64,000 nt of DNA from Rhipicephalus microplus (lineage: Eukaryota; Arthropoda; Arachnida; Ixodida; Ixodidae). The position numbers and the translations under genes are program-made. Below are positions 11,519 to 23,000 of the stretch, one piece after another. Below the pieces are notes generated by a model, which saw only the letters and a list, made by a program, of their open reading frames with translations, was not told the origin of the DNA and searched no databases. The stretch spans positions 206,324,692-206,388,691 of the forward strand of contig NC_134710.1 of NCBI RefSeq assembly GCF_043290135.1. The letters run 5' to 3'. Positions within the stretch are counted from its first letter, which is position 1. Each line of letters begins with the position of its first letter.

Positions 11519-12480
11519 TTAAACTCGGACCGATATCGACTGGTGGTGTATGCGGTGCTGAACGGGCCGTGGCTTCCCCTTGCATAACAAGACAGTCGTG
11601 TAGTCTACCTCCTCGAGGTATGCCACAGCAGTGCCTATAACTATGTGCCGGTGCTCATTCGTGAAGTTGATCAGAAGCCCCTCCGCACGCTCCCTCACTA
11701 AGCTAACGATGCCGCGAGCAATAGCGATGCCTTGGCGAGAAAGAAGCGCAGTGATGCGCTCGGCTAAGGCGTCTTCATTACAGTGCACGGCGCAACACAT
11801 GGAAACAAGACTACATCACAGTGATGTAGGCACACAGGCGTCGTCGTCGACCACACGTAACACACTGTGTTCTTGGTCTGGGTCATGGTTCACAGGCTTG
11901 TCAGCGGCGAATGTAATCACACCATCACGTATTTTGACCACAGCACCGTACTTTCTTAACAAGTCCTTTCTCAGTATCAGAGGTTTGCAGCACTCCGGTA
12001 GGATCAGGAACGTGGCTACAAAAGGCACCTTCTCGGGCGCGAGTCTTCCTGTAAATTTTCCCGTTGGTGTCATTATCTGGCCTATAGCATTTCGGATATA
12101 AGGACCCGTTCATTCCGTCCAGACTTTCTTGAATTCGTCTGCCAATCGTTCACTCATGATGAAAACGTTTTTACCAGTATCGACTAAAGCCGTCACTTCG
12201 AAGCCATCAATCATCACAGCGAGGTCGGCAGTCACAGTTTTCTGGGCGGAGTCTTCATCGTCAGCGCTCATGTGTTTCGGCAGCAGTGGGGGATTTTCGG
12301 CAATTCGATAACTTGCGATTTCTCCCCCAAAGATCGCTGCTTTCAGTTTCCCCGGCGTGGGCCGGGAGACCAACCCCTGACGGCGTCACCAAACGAGCCG
12401 GAGATGGTGAGCGCATCCGAAAGGTAGCAGAGTCGGTAGCAGAGTGGAATGGTGTACTCCACCCTTTTGTCATGCGGGTG
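11519..12480 (-). pseudogene. Ty3/gypsy protease and linker region
   Basis: The minus strand at 12373-12110 encodes an aspartic protease segment with the DTG active-site triad in VTALVDTGKNVFIMSERLA. This is followed at 12073-11816 by the usual post-protease region (TPTGKFTGRL, ECCKPLILRKDLLRKYGAVV). 11800-11519 continues toward the RT. Frame changes near 12110 and 11810 break the polyprotein. Upstream, 12480-12380 looks like the Ser/Pro/Arg-rich end of gag (MRSPSPARL), but no CCHC knuckle, capsid or 5' LTR was found. The element is 5'-truncated near 12.5 kb. Confidence 0.8.
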
Positions 12481-12543
12481 CACGTGCATTGAGCAGACGG
12501 GACGTTGCCTCAACGTCCGTCTAAGGGAGCATGATAGCGCTCT

Positions 12544-12634
12544 GAAAGGTACACCATCCACGCATCTTGCCCTCTATTGCCGGCAGTGAGGCTGCCGGCA
12601 ATAGAGGCCAAGATGCGTGGATAGTGTACCTTTC
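12544..12634. repeat. Near-perfect inverted repeat, 43-bp arms, 5-base loop
   Basis: The left arm 12544-12586 (GAAAGGTACACCATCCACGC...) and right arm 12592-12634 are reverse complements with only two mismatches, separated by TGAGG. It sits just upstream of the decayed gypsy coding region. A 9-bp direct repeat GCAGCTGAG follows at 12635-12656. Confidence 0.9.
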
Positions 12635-12656
12635 GCAGCTGAGATGCGCAGCTGAG

Positions 12657-13030
12657 TTGAACAAAACCACTGTGTTGATGAGGCAAAGAGACCAGCGCAC
12701 GCATGAAATCGCTGAACCGTATGAAATCATCAAAGCTAGAGACAGGTGCGTGAGCGCACCTTCTATCGCTCACGGAGATCTTTCACGTGCTTGGCGGGGG
12801 GTGTCGGGGTTTTTATGCCTTCATGTTTGCAATGTATGACACATTTCTTCCAATAAACTTTCAGTTGTTTACAGCGCTTAGGTCGTGCGCTTTCTTGAGT
12901 TTTTTTTTGTCTTTTTAGTGAGCTGAACATGGTGAGTGTTTCCTCGCCAACTGCGTGTAACCATCTAGGTGACGCGCTGTGCTGACATCTGTTGTCTGCC
13001 CTCCAAAGCGGGCAGCTACGCTTGCGCGCC
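12657..13030. other. Interval with AATAAA signal between gypsy and duplication
   Basis: No coding feature was recognised. A CCAATAAACTTTCAGTTG motif near 12850-12868 followed by a GCGCTT...GTGCGCTTTC stretch resembles the poly(A)/R-U5 part of an LTR, but no partner copy was found in the window to prove it. Confidence 0.3.
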
Positions 13031-13438
13031 CCTCTCCCCAAACACACAATGATAAATAAAGTACGCTAAAGATGATACAGAATTAACGACAAGAAGGCAC
13101 TAATAACTCGCTCTTGCTTTCCACTGACCTGTCTAAACCGTACAGAAAATACCCCAAGAGAATATTTGCTTCGCACAAAAGTGAGGAACCGGTCATGACT
13201 ATGACACTCCTGACGGGGAAGGTGGAGGGGGATAGTATGCTGGAGTATATCTGTTTTTTTCCATCACACGAATTATATTATAAAGTCGAGGGACCTATAT
13301 TTCGGTAGGAGTTTTCCAGTTAGCCTCTTAACCTCGAACACAGCTGTGCGTTAAAAAAAATATGCCACTCAAAATGGAGTGTTTGGGGAGACCATACGCA
13401 GCAGATTGCTCATTGTTATTTTATTGTTATAATCAACC

Positions 13439-13682
13439 GCCCCGCCGCGGTGGTCTAGTGGCTAAGGTATTCGGCTGCTGACCCGCAGGTCGCGGGTTCG
13501 AAATCCCGGCTGCGGCGGCTGCATTTCCGATGGAGGCAGAAATGTTGTAGGCCCGTGTACTCACATTCGGGTGCACATTAAAGAACCCCAGGTGGTCGAA
13601 ATTTCCGAAGCACTCCACTACGGCGTCTCTCATAATCATATGGTGGTTTTGGGACGTTAAACCCCCCAAATCTAATCTAATC
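13439..13682 (+). mobile_element. Ruka SINE, full length, copy A only
   Basis: The tRNA-like head (GGTGGTCTAGTGGCTAAGG, then GCGGGTTCGAAATCCCGGC) is followed by the Ruka body and an AATCTAATCTAATC tail. The exact 15-bp repeat TTGTTATAATCAACC flanks it at 13424-13438 and 13683-13697. In copy B the same 15 bp occurs once (21125-21139) with no insert, so this is a young insertion made after the duplication. Confidence 0.96.
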
Positions 13683-13703
13683 TTGTTATAATCAACCAAA
13701 TTA

Positions 13704-13911
13704 TTTGGTTTTACATACCAAAACCACGGTATGATTAAGCCACACCGTAGTAGAAGGCTTAATTTCGAACATCTGGCGCATATCTAAGTGTACGGGTGTT
13801 TTCGCGTGTCACCTACACTGAAATACGGCCTCCGTACCGTACATTTTAATCCGCATCCTCGAGCTTAGAAGGACGACACTTTAGCCATTAAGGTAGCATG
13901 GTGGGTGATTA
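13704..13911 (-). mobile_element. Old Ruka-like SINE, copy A
   Basis: A diverged SINE in reverse orientation. It is recognised by GGTTTTACATACCAAAACCA, the ATGATTAAGCCACACCGTAG block, GTGTACGGGTGTTTTCGC and the degraded head TAGCCATTAAGGTAGCATGG. The same element is present at 21146-21355, so it predates the duplication. Confidence 0.7.
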
Positions 13912-14395
13912 GCAATACATTCGCAAACATACAGCGCTATATCTCACACGTATGCATGCACACACGCCCACATGACATAAGCGCGTGGTTAGGAGGCCAT
14001 CCAACACCCCTAACTTTCAGCAAAGCTGCCTCCCCCTCCCCAGTCATTGAACAATGGGATGCATGAAGCGCTTACTCAATGCATCGCTAATATGATTCTC
14101 TTGATGCTTCGAATTCTGTTGATAGAGTATACATAGAGTTATATAGTTACTCGCAGTTATTTAGCTTCTTAGCCTCGACAAAACAGCGCGCGCGAATTCC
14201 ACGAAGCGAGGGGCACGCAGCCATCACGCAAAAACGTAAATAAAGCTGCATACTTTTGGCCAAGTTTGCTCAGCATTAATGCAGGAAATAATCGCCTCAT
14301 GTCAAGGACGCCAAGAAAGGCACAATGCACACCATGTGCCACTTGAAATACTGAAGGACAACAGAACATATATACTGGTAGAGTGACACTCCCCT
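13889..14395. repeat. High-identity tract shared with 21332-21836
   Basis: Over about 500 bases only two or three differences from copy B were counted (for example near 14131 and 14270). Flanking parts of the duplication differ by roughly 6% or more. No coding reason for this conservation was recognised. Confidence 0.8.
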
Positions 14396-15396
14396 TTGAG
14401 CGCATTGTTTGTCTAGCTTTTGGCTAGCAATGTGCAAGCGTGGCATCAATATCATCATCATCGGAAGTGCGGCTCTTGCGTGGAAACTCCCACTATGCCG
14501 CACAACAGCAAATATCCCCTGTATCAATAAAGCAGTTGTAAATGGCGCAATGTTTGCACTGTGCCTTTCCTTGTGCCCATGTTGTGTGGCAGCTATTTCC
14601 TGCTGTCATAAATAAAGGTAACGTGAATCTCATTCAATATACGTGCATAGCGCGATTTATCAGAACAAGCGACCGAAGTTGTCGCTCTCTTCCACAGGAA
14701 AACCGCACGCTGAATTCAGATTATCCCTTCTGCGTGGTTGTATGTCCCGAGCACGCGATGGTTTTCAGCCCCGTGCGTCTGCAGTTGTAGCACATGGCTT
14801 AGATACGCCATTTTGGAAAAAACTGCTTCAAATATGGCTGCAGTTTTTGCGGCCAATTTCGGTTCTTGTTTTCGCACCGCTTCATCACGCAAAAAGGAAG
14901 AAAAAAAATCAAATATGGAAGTCAAAGAATGTTTACAATAAGCACGCCCTTGTAAAGCAGTGTTACAAAGTAAAGCTTAGCTAAAAGTAGTCAGAAAAAA
15001 ATGCAGAGCAAAGTTCATGGTAACAAAAAAAAGTGGTGCAATGTTTGCGCATAACAACAAGTAAATCCACATAAATTGAGTACACAAAGAAAAAACAAAT
15101 ATAAGGTACAAGAATTTCTTTCGAAAGCAGTGAGACGAGAGGGAAAGTACAGAAACACTAAGAAGGCCAGCAAGAAAAAAAGACAGTGACGATTCATGGC
15201 AGTATACAGGACAGCGCATCCATATTTACCGTACCCTTTGTCTAGCGTGGATGCATTATCTACTGGTTTTAATTATTATTGTACAAAAAAGCCATCTTAT
15301 CCCCCCTCTTTCATTGTACATTTGAGCATAATTATGATAACGACTCTACAGTCAAGAGTTTCCTAAATTATTCTTAACAAGTTTGCGCCGCATAGT

Positions 15397-15410
15397 GTGT
15401 GCGTGCGTGC

Positions 15411-15502
<92 letters not shown>

Positions 15503-15545
15503 GTGTGTGTGTGTGTGCGTGTGCGTGTGCGTGTGCGTGTGTCGT
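15397..15545. repeat. (GT)n microsatellite, copy A
   Basis: A pure GT core with GTGC interruptions at both ends. The counterpart in copy B is at 22868-23000 and is shorter and more interrupted. Apparent Cys-Val or Thr-His frames are artefacts. Confidence 0.97.
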
Positions 15546-16445
15546 GCGTGCATGCGTGCGCACGCACGTGCACTTCGGTTTTCATGTTCGATTTCTCGCG
15601 AAGGCTTCTAAAGCTCGTAGAGTGCTTGTACACGTGCCAAACGCCTGCACAAGTGCAATGACGGTGCGCCACAATTCTATTTCCAGCGGTTATGACACCA
15701 CGCCTCGCAACTGTCTCTTGGAACTACGGCTCAATTGCACGTTGTTCCTTGGAGCACCTGTTGTCATATTCAAGTGAAACATAGTGAAGCATCGCTGCCG
15801 GATTGCGAACGGAAACGTAATGTGTCCCAGGTACCAACAGCTGCTCGCACATGCAGTACGGCGTCTACCGTACCATTCCCCGCGGCGTAATAACGCGCCA
15901 ACGTATTCATTTTAATGATCCCCTGAGAGCGGTATAGGCACAGAAGGACGTAGGTACCTATCGGCAACAATTTAGTCATGCGCTCAAAGTGCCACATATG
16001 AAACGCCTGTTTTACAACCTGACAGCTGTATAGATTTGAGGATGACACTGCGTCATATTGTGAACCAGCTTATGCGGGTGGTCTAGACGAGGTCTCTTCT
16101 TCCGAGGCAACGACGACAGGTTCGAGTGACCATCTGTGCGAAGCTGGGGGGATGGTTACTTGGAGCACGCGCCCAGCAAAAATGTTACGTGGAATATGGC
16201 TGCATAGAATGCATACAGATACGTTTACCAACTGACTCGCCGCCCGGCTCACGGAAATGAAGTGCTAGCTGAAGAATAGTTGCCTTCTAGCCAATCACGT
16301 CAGCAGCTTCTTCCTTATCAGTGGCACTGGCCCGTAGCAATATTCTATTCACCGATTGTGCGCTACCTTGAAATTGCCAACAATTAAGACAATTCCTTTG
16401 TCTTGCGGTTTTTGTTTCAACTTTTTGTGGCTTATTATCCAAACG

Positions 16446-16681
16446 ATTGTTTTATGTGTGGTTCAACGTACCAAAACCACTATATGATTATGAGAGACGC
16501 CGTAGCGAAGGGCTCCGGAAATTTCGACCACCTGGGGTTCTTTAACGTGCACCCAAATCTGAGCACATGGGCCTACAACGTTCACGCCTCTATCGGAAAT
16601 GCAGCCGCCGCAGCCCGGCTGCGATCCCGTGACCTGCGGGTCAACAGCCGTGTACCTTAGACACTCGACTACCACGGCGGG
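16446..16681 (-). mobile_element. Ruka SINE, copy A
   Basis: A full-length but diverged element in reverse orientation; the head lies at the right end (CCGCCGTGGTAGTCGAGTG on the minus strand). It is orthologous to 23892-24130 in copy B. A run of T follows at 16682-16694. The TSD is no longer legible here but is clear in copy B. Confidence 0.88.
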
Positions 16682-17002
16682 TTTTTTTTTTTTTTCAAAA
16701 AAAGTGAATGGCACAAAAATGCGTCAGGCGACTTTACTGGTCAAGGTAGAAGGGCAAGGGAACCTCCAGTATCACCTGTGAAACCACCAAATTTGATTAG
16801 ACAACGAACTACGACAATGAGATGCCACAGCCTTTCGTCTACAATGGACCCGTCAGTGTTTTACTCGTGCATCTGATTGCAACTCTGCAAATGTTTTTTT
16901 TTTTTGTACTATATGAAAGCACGAAGGTGGCACGTACTACAGGAGTGCAGGGCGTATTCCTTTCGTTTCAACATAAAAACAAGAAATTCGTTATGAAAAA
17001 AA

Positions 17003-17684
17003 TTACCCGCAGCTTCCCTCGGGGGAACACTGAGGAGGATGCGGACCATATAATTGGTTAACGGGGTGTTAAAGTGCGACTTACTTGGGTCGATGGCTAA
17101 ATTGGTTAACGTGGTTGTGAAATGGGGTGTTAAATTGCGACTTACTTGGGTCGATGGCTAAATTGGTTAACGTGGTTGTAGGAGGGGGTGTTAAATGAGT
17201 GAACACGTACACACGTATGCGAAAGGGCGGCGCTGGTCGAAGGGACGTCGATCATTGTGTTTGTGGATTCGTTGGAATTCATTTCACCGCGACCTTGGAC
17301 GTCGACGCGCCGTACAAACCAACCGACGAGCGGCAACTGAGCGAGCGAGCGCCGACCTTGAGTATATATACAGCACGACGGCGCATGCACTGTCAGCTGT
17401 TGAATGTTCTCGAAGCGCGACGCCACATGCGCGTCCACTGGAGAATCAGGAGAATTGTAGATGTCGAACGCGGTGTGTAGAGGAGGAAGGGTGCACAGAT
17501 GGTGGAGGAGTGAAGCGCGCGCGGTGTGTAGAGGAGGAAGGGATGCACAGATGGTGGAAGAGTGGGCGATGGCGCGACGGCGCATGCGCGCGCGTCAGCT
17601 GTCGAATGTTCGAGAAGCGGTGCGGACGGCGCGAACGGCGCGGACGGCGCACTACAAGGCGCGAGTATAAGATGCTCCGCATCT
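17003..17684. mobile_element. Element of about 680 bp inserted only in copy A
   Basis: Copy B reads straight from GTTATGAAAAAG into AACACACAAAGG (24428-24449), while copy A has this extra segment between the same flanks. It begins TTACCCGCAGCTTCCCTCGG and ends in the hairpin AGATGCTCCGCATCT. Inside are a tandem repeat with a 61-bp period (17055-17197, TTGGTTAACGTGGTTGT) and a second tandem pair of about 50 bp (17472-17571, GTGTGTAGAGGAGGAAGG). The right part is strongly GC-rich, unlike the surroundings. It has no recognisable protein. Confidence 0.7.
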
Positions 17685-17997
17685 AAAAGAACATACAAAG
17701 GTTCACGTGGTCGTAACCACAACACAAACAATCTGCCGATGAAAGCGTACATTATACCTGGTCATTTTTTTCCTCTTAAAGCACACACTAAACTATTTAA
17801 AATGTACAAAGGGGGAAGGGGAAGGAGGCGCAAGGTGTCAAAAGCTCCCAGGCCGCAATCCCATGCATTTCCATGGAAGCGTCACCTAGGAACTTTTGAC
17901 CAGGACTCTACATTAACCAACTCACCCAAATCACCGTTCTTCTTCAGTACATCTCCATACCTGCAGTGCACTCATATACGCTCATACTCATATCGTT

Positions 17998-18115
17998 ATT
18001 CGGGTGCATGCTAATAAACCCCAGGAGGTTGAAATTTTTGGAGCCCTCCACTACGGCGTCTCTCACAATCATATGATGTTCTTGAAACGTTAAACCCTAC
18101 ATATCATCATTCAAA
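17998..18115 (+). mobile_element. Truncated Ruka-like SINE, 3' part, copy A
   Basis: Only the body and tail remain: CGGGTGCATGCTAATAAACC, GGAGCCCTCCACTACGGCGT, then ACGTTAAACCCTACATATCA. The tRNA head is missing. The orthologue in copy B is at 24751-24866. Confidence 0.8.
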
Positions 18116-19739
18116 TCAAGGGTACAAGCAAAACGGATAAAGAGGACAAACACAGCACAATACTGAAGGTCTAACAGTTGAACAGTGTACAGGTGAAAGA
18201 AGACATTGCAGAATTTTTACAATAACAATAGGATACTAAGAAACATGGAGCGCTTGTTGAAGCACAATTTTTTTTTTGTCTTAGATGTGCGCAACAGAGA
18301 GTAAATATTAGTGTCCTCTGCGCGAACTACACTGAGAACGTGTACAGCGACAGCTATAGATAATTCTTGGACTTTAATGTTGAGCGCCCGTAAACATATG
18401 TATAGGCTGTGAATACAATCACAACTCCCACTGCCGACAAATTTTTCAGTAAATGCCCTCTCTTATTTCTCTTTAGCTTATAACTGGTACAATTCAATCA
18501 AGATAATAGATATCTTTCTCTTGTTTGCTCTCCCTTCATATTAGTTTGCTTCATACGACAGCAGTGACTATAACAAACATTGGGCCCCTCGACCGATTCC
18601 CCACCCATGTCGTTCCCTCGAGAAACTAGTTGCAAATGCGCCGTGAAACAGACTTGGTCAACGATGAACGGACCTGAAGTCCATGCTTCGAGAGATGTAT
18701 GCTCTTTTTTACCTAATTGTACAGTTACACATAATACCAGGTCCCACAAGACTAGGGGAATCAGTTTGACTATGGCAATATAACCACACATTATTATACC
18801 TTTTCTATATACTAAACTACTCGGCACATCATCTGGTGCTAACTTCACAAAAATACAACATCTACTATAGCGCAGAGCGGCGGGTGTAAATTTAGAAAGG
18901 CGCTGGCTTGAAAACAATATTGACGATGTGAGTTCCTTAACGTGGACCTAAATGTAATTAAACGTGACCATATCCTCCCTTTTTTTCGCACTTCAATTCA
19001 TCTGTTTCGTTACAATACGAAAATAGTTATTTTTCACATGTCTCGGGAAGATGGTTTTTTCCAGTTTTAAAAGAGCTAAAGCACACAATGCGGCGTATCA
19101 GTTTGCACAATTAAATGCTTGTTCTACAAAATATATCTTATAAACCAACAAAAACACTTTGCATGAAATGAAAATGTGAAGAGTTTGCAGTTTTTGGTTG
19201 CCAGCTGGTAAACAGTATCATAAAAAACACTATAAAGGCAAAAATGGTAAAATCAAAGAAAATTCCGAATATACAATTTGAGGATAACTGACTCAGGACC
19301 AGTATAAAAATAATAAATGCTGTACAAAACGTTTCTATTCAAATGGAGAGAGTAGTCAGAACCAATGTGCTGCTTTGTTGCTTGTGCCAACTGGTGAAGC
19401 ATTGCTTGTTTTTTCGTTAGAAACAAGTGAACTCGTTCGCTTTCCACAGTTATTTTTCTTGCTTTTTCGGTGATAAGAACTTCCAGGTCTTCAAATATAG
19501 ACAGATGTCTGTGATGTGAATAATCGCTTCATAAAAAAAATGTCCAATGAACTTCACTATTCAATCTAGCGTCTCCTCTTTCCTTGAGCCAGCTCACTCC
19601 GCATAGGCATATGCATTGAAATGCCTCCGTACGAATATGCGTGCAAGAATATTTTTTAGTATTTTGCACATCACATTAAAAAAAGAACAATATCGTACGC
19701 ATGCAGTAGTAGAACGTTTCGCACTGCTCCGCAGTCTGG

Positions 19740-20035
19740 GCCAGGATGTGCTCCGGTGGCCTTGTTGTCGTTAGGAGAAGCTCTGCAGCCGGCGCCAGCG
19801 CACCGCTCCCTAGCGAAGTGTGGACCTCAAAACTAACCTGATTAACTTTAAGGTTGTGCGCAGAGGTCGGCAGCTACGCACTTGCGGGGGAGAAGACAAC
19901 TTGAAGCCGTAAACAGAACAAACCCATGTCTCAGGCTGCCGCCAAACGAGGCCGCCATAAAACTTGAAACTGAAGTGCTGTCATCCTCGAACTCTAAGCT
20001 CGTCCTCACTCAATTCAGGTGAGATTGAAAGACAG
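19740..20035 (+). other. GC-richer conserved block with splice-donor motif, copy A
   Basis: This block is well conserved with 27430-27725. It ends in AATTCAGGTGAGATTG, a good donor consensus (CAG/GTGAGA) retained in both copies. The open frames are short. It could be a non-coding first exon or chance; no promoter element was confirmed. Confidence 0.25.
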
Positions 20036-21145
20036 TTTCAAGCAGCGCATGTGTTTCACAGTGCTGGGGCGCACCCATGCACGCATGACGACAACGTCTT
20101 AAGAGCGACTAGTGACAATCGATGCGGCCCTGTTGCCTGATATAACGATATAACGATGCAAGCAAAAAAAAAAGCTATTGGAAACTGTCAGAGAAGGCCA
20201 CCTCTACACTTTAAAGATGCGGGGGACCTTCGTGATTATTTTTGGAGAACAACTTTTCTCTGACCCATAGGACCAGTTCTCCATTGAACATCTGGCATAA
20301 ATTTCTTGCACTTACTACTGCTCAATATTGTTAAATTGCAAAGCTGGCACTTCAATTCAATATTTCGCTTGCAAACGTTAACTTCATTACGGAACTTCGA
20401 TGTTACTGTAGCATAATCACGAGCAGCATGCACTTCTGTCGAGTTTGCCGGCCTAGTGCACTTTTCTTACAGTACACGCACATTGGTTCGAGCAAAGCTG
20501 TATCTAGATGTTGCCCAAACGAGCAAACTCAAAATTATTTTAGAAGTTGAGTGGCTGTACTATCTACTAGAGGGTGCTGGGTGCACGACAAACAAATTTA
20601 ACATGTCGAAATCGACAATTCCAAAGCGTCGATCACCTGAGACCAATTTGAATAGGCGTGGTGATGAAACAGTTAACTCAAAGATGGTGGCCGTGAATGG
20701 CAATCGGAACTTCAACTTTGTATCCCCCCCCCACTTAACACACACATACAATGGCAAATAAAGTACGCTAAATATGATATAGAACGAACGAGCAGAAGTC
20801 GCTCATAACTCGCTCTTGCTTTTCGTGAACCCGTCTAAACCGTACCGGATATATTGCACAAGCATGTTCGCTTCGCACAAAAGTGAGGCAGCGATTGTGA
20901 CGATGACACTTCTGACGAGGGAGGTGAAAGGGGATAGTTTGCTGGAGTATGGTTTTTTTTTTCTTTACGCGAAATATATTATATAGTCGAGGGACCTATA
21001 TTTCGGTAGGAGTTTTCCCGCTGGCCTCTTAACCTCGAACACCGCTGTGCGTTACAAAAATATGCCATTCAAAATAAATTGTTTGGGGAGACCACACGCA
21101 GCAAATTGCCCATTGTTATTTTTATTGTTATAATCAACCGAATTC

Positions 21146-21355
21146 TTTGGTTTTACATGCCAAAAACACGGTATGATTAGGACACGCCGTTGTAGAAGAC
21201 TTAAATTTGAACACCTGGCACACATCCAAGTTTACGGGTGTTTTCGCATGTCACCTACACTGAAATACGGCCTCCGTGCCGTACATTTTAATCCGCATCC
21301 TCGAGCTTAGAAGGACGACACTTTAGCTATTAAGGTAGCATGGTGGGTGATTAGC
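21146..21355 (-). mobile_element. Old Ruka-like SINE, copy B
   Basis: Counterpart of 13704-13911, with the same degraded head and body in reverse orientation. It sits directly beside the empty target site at 21125-21139. Confidence 0.7.
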
Positions 21356-22867
21356 AATACATTCGCAAACATACAGCGCTATATCTCACACGTATGCATG
21401 CACACACGCCCACATGACATAAGCGCGTGGTTAGGAGGCCATCCAACACCCCTAACTTTCAGCAAAGCTGCCTCCCCCTCCCCAGTCATTGAACAATGGG
21501 ATGCATGAAGCGCTTACTCAATGCATCGCTAATATGATTCTCTTGATGCTTCGAATTCTGTTGATAGAGTATGCATAGAGTTATATAGTTACTCGCAGTT
21601 ATTTAGCTTCTTAGCCTCGACAAAACAGCGCGCGCGAATTCCACGAAGCGAGGGGCACGCAGCCATCACGCAAAAACGTAAATAAAGCTGCATACTTTTG
21701 GCCAAGTTTGTTCAGCATTAATGCAGGAAATAATCGCCTCATGTCAAGGACGCCAAGAAAGGCACAATGCACACCATGTGCCACTTGAAATACTGAAGGA
21801 CAACAGAACATATATACTGGTAGAGTGACACTCCTCTTTGCACGCATTCTTTGTTTAGCTTTTGGCTAGCAATGTGCAAGCGTGACAGCAATATCATCAT
21901 AGGAAGTGCGGCTCTTGCATGGAAACTCCCACTATACCACACAACAGCAAATATCCCCTGTACTTTCCGTCGTCCTTCAATAAAGCAGTTGTAAATGGCG
22001 CAATGTTTGCACTGTGCCTTTCCTTGTGCCCACATTGTGTGGCACCTATTTCCTGCTGTCATAAATAAGGGTAACGTGAATCTAATTCGATATACGTGCA
22101 TAGCATGATTTATCAGAACAAGCAACCGAGGTTGTCGCTCTCTTCCACAGGGGAACCGCACGCTGAATTGAGATTGTCTCTCCTACGTGATTGTATGTCC
22201 CGAGCACGTGATGGGTTTCAGCCCCGTGCGGCTGCAATTGTAGCAGAGGGCTTAGACAAGCCATTTTTGCAAAGAAACTGCTTCAAAAATGGCTGCAGTT
22301 TTTGCGGCCAATTTCGGTTCTTGTTTTCGCACCGCTTCATCACGCAAAAAGGAAAATAAGGAAGCAAGACATGGAAGTCAAAGAATGTTTACAATAAAAA
22401 CGCCCTTGTAAAGCAGTGTTACAAACTAAAACTTAGCTAAGAGTAGTCAGAAAAAGAATGCAGAGCAAAGTTCATGGTAACAAAAAAGCGGTGCAAAATG
22501 TGTCCATAACAAAAAATAACAGCAAGAGATCCACATAAATCGAGTACATAAAGAAAGAACAAATATAAGGCACTAGAATTTCTTTCCAAAACAGAGAGAC
22601 GAGACAGAAAAAGTACAGAAACACTAAGAGAGCTAGCAAAAAAAAAGACAGAGTGACCATTCATGGCAGTGTACAGGACAGCCCATCCATAATTAACGTA
22701 CTCTATGTCTAGCTTGGATGCATTATCTACTGGTTTTCATTATTATTGTGTCGTACAAAAAAGACGCCCTCTAATCAAACTTATTTTATTGTACATTTCA
22801 GCATAACTATGATGAAGACTGTATGGTCAAGATGTTCCTAAATTATTCTTAACACGTTTGCGCAGCA

Positions 22868-22907
22868 GTGTGTGTGTGTGTGTGTGTGTGTTTGTGTATG
22901 TGTGCGT

Positions 22908-22963
<56 letters not shown>

Positions 22964-23000
22964 TCGTGCGTTCATGCGTGCGTGCGTTCGTGCGTTCGTG
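22868..23000. repeat. (GT)n microsatellite, copy B
   Basis: Counterpart of 15397-15545, with GTTTGTGTATGTG and GTGCGTTC interruptions. Confidence 0.95.

Larger units (their letters stand above)
13032..20726 (+). repeat. Tandem segmental duplication, copy A
   Basis: This block of about 7.7 kb is collinear with 20727-28430 in the same orientation. Landmarks in order are AATAAAGTACGCTAAA (13048/20758), the old SINE (13704/21146), a GT microsatellite (15397/22868), a Ruka SINE (16446/23892), a 3' SINE fragment (17998/24751), a GC-richer block (19740/27430) and the end near AACTTCAACTTTG (20709/28409). No host coding sequence was recognised inside either copy. Confidence 0.92.

Noticed and set aside
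13439..13520. tRNA-like sequence with A and B boxes, also at the heads of the other Ruka copies
   Set aside because: The body and tail that follow, the TSDs and the multiple copies show these are SINE heads, not tRNA genes.
14169..14405. 78-codon minus-strand frame conserved at 21611-21847
   Set aside because: Its conservation is explained by the near-identical duplication tract; differences include non-conservative changes and no family is recognisable.
17142..17752. Overlapping long frames on both strands
   Set aside because: They lie in the GC-rich, internally repeated copy-A insert; open on both strands because of composition and tandem repeats, and absent from copy B.
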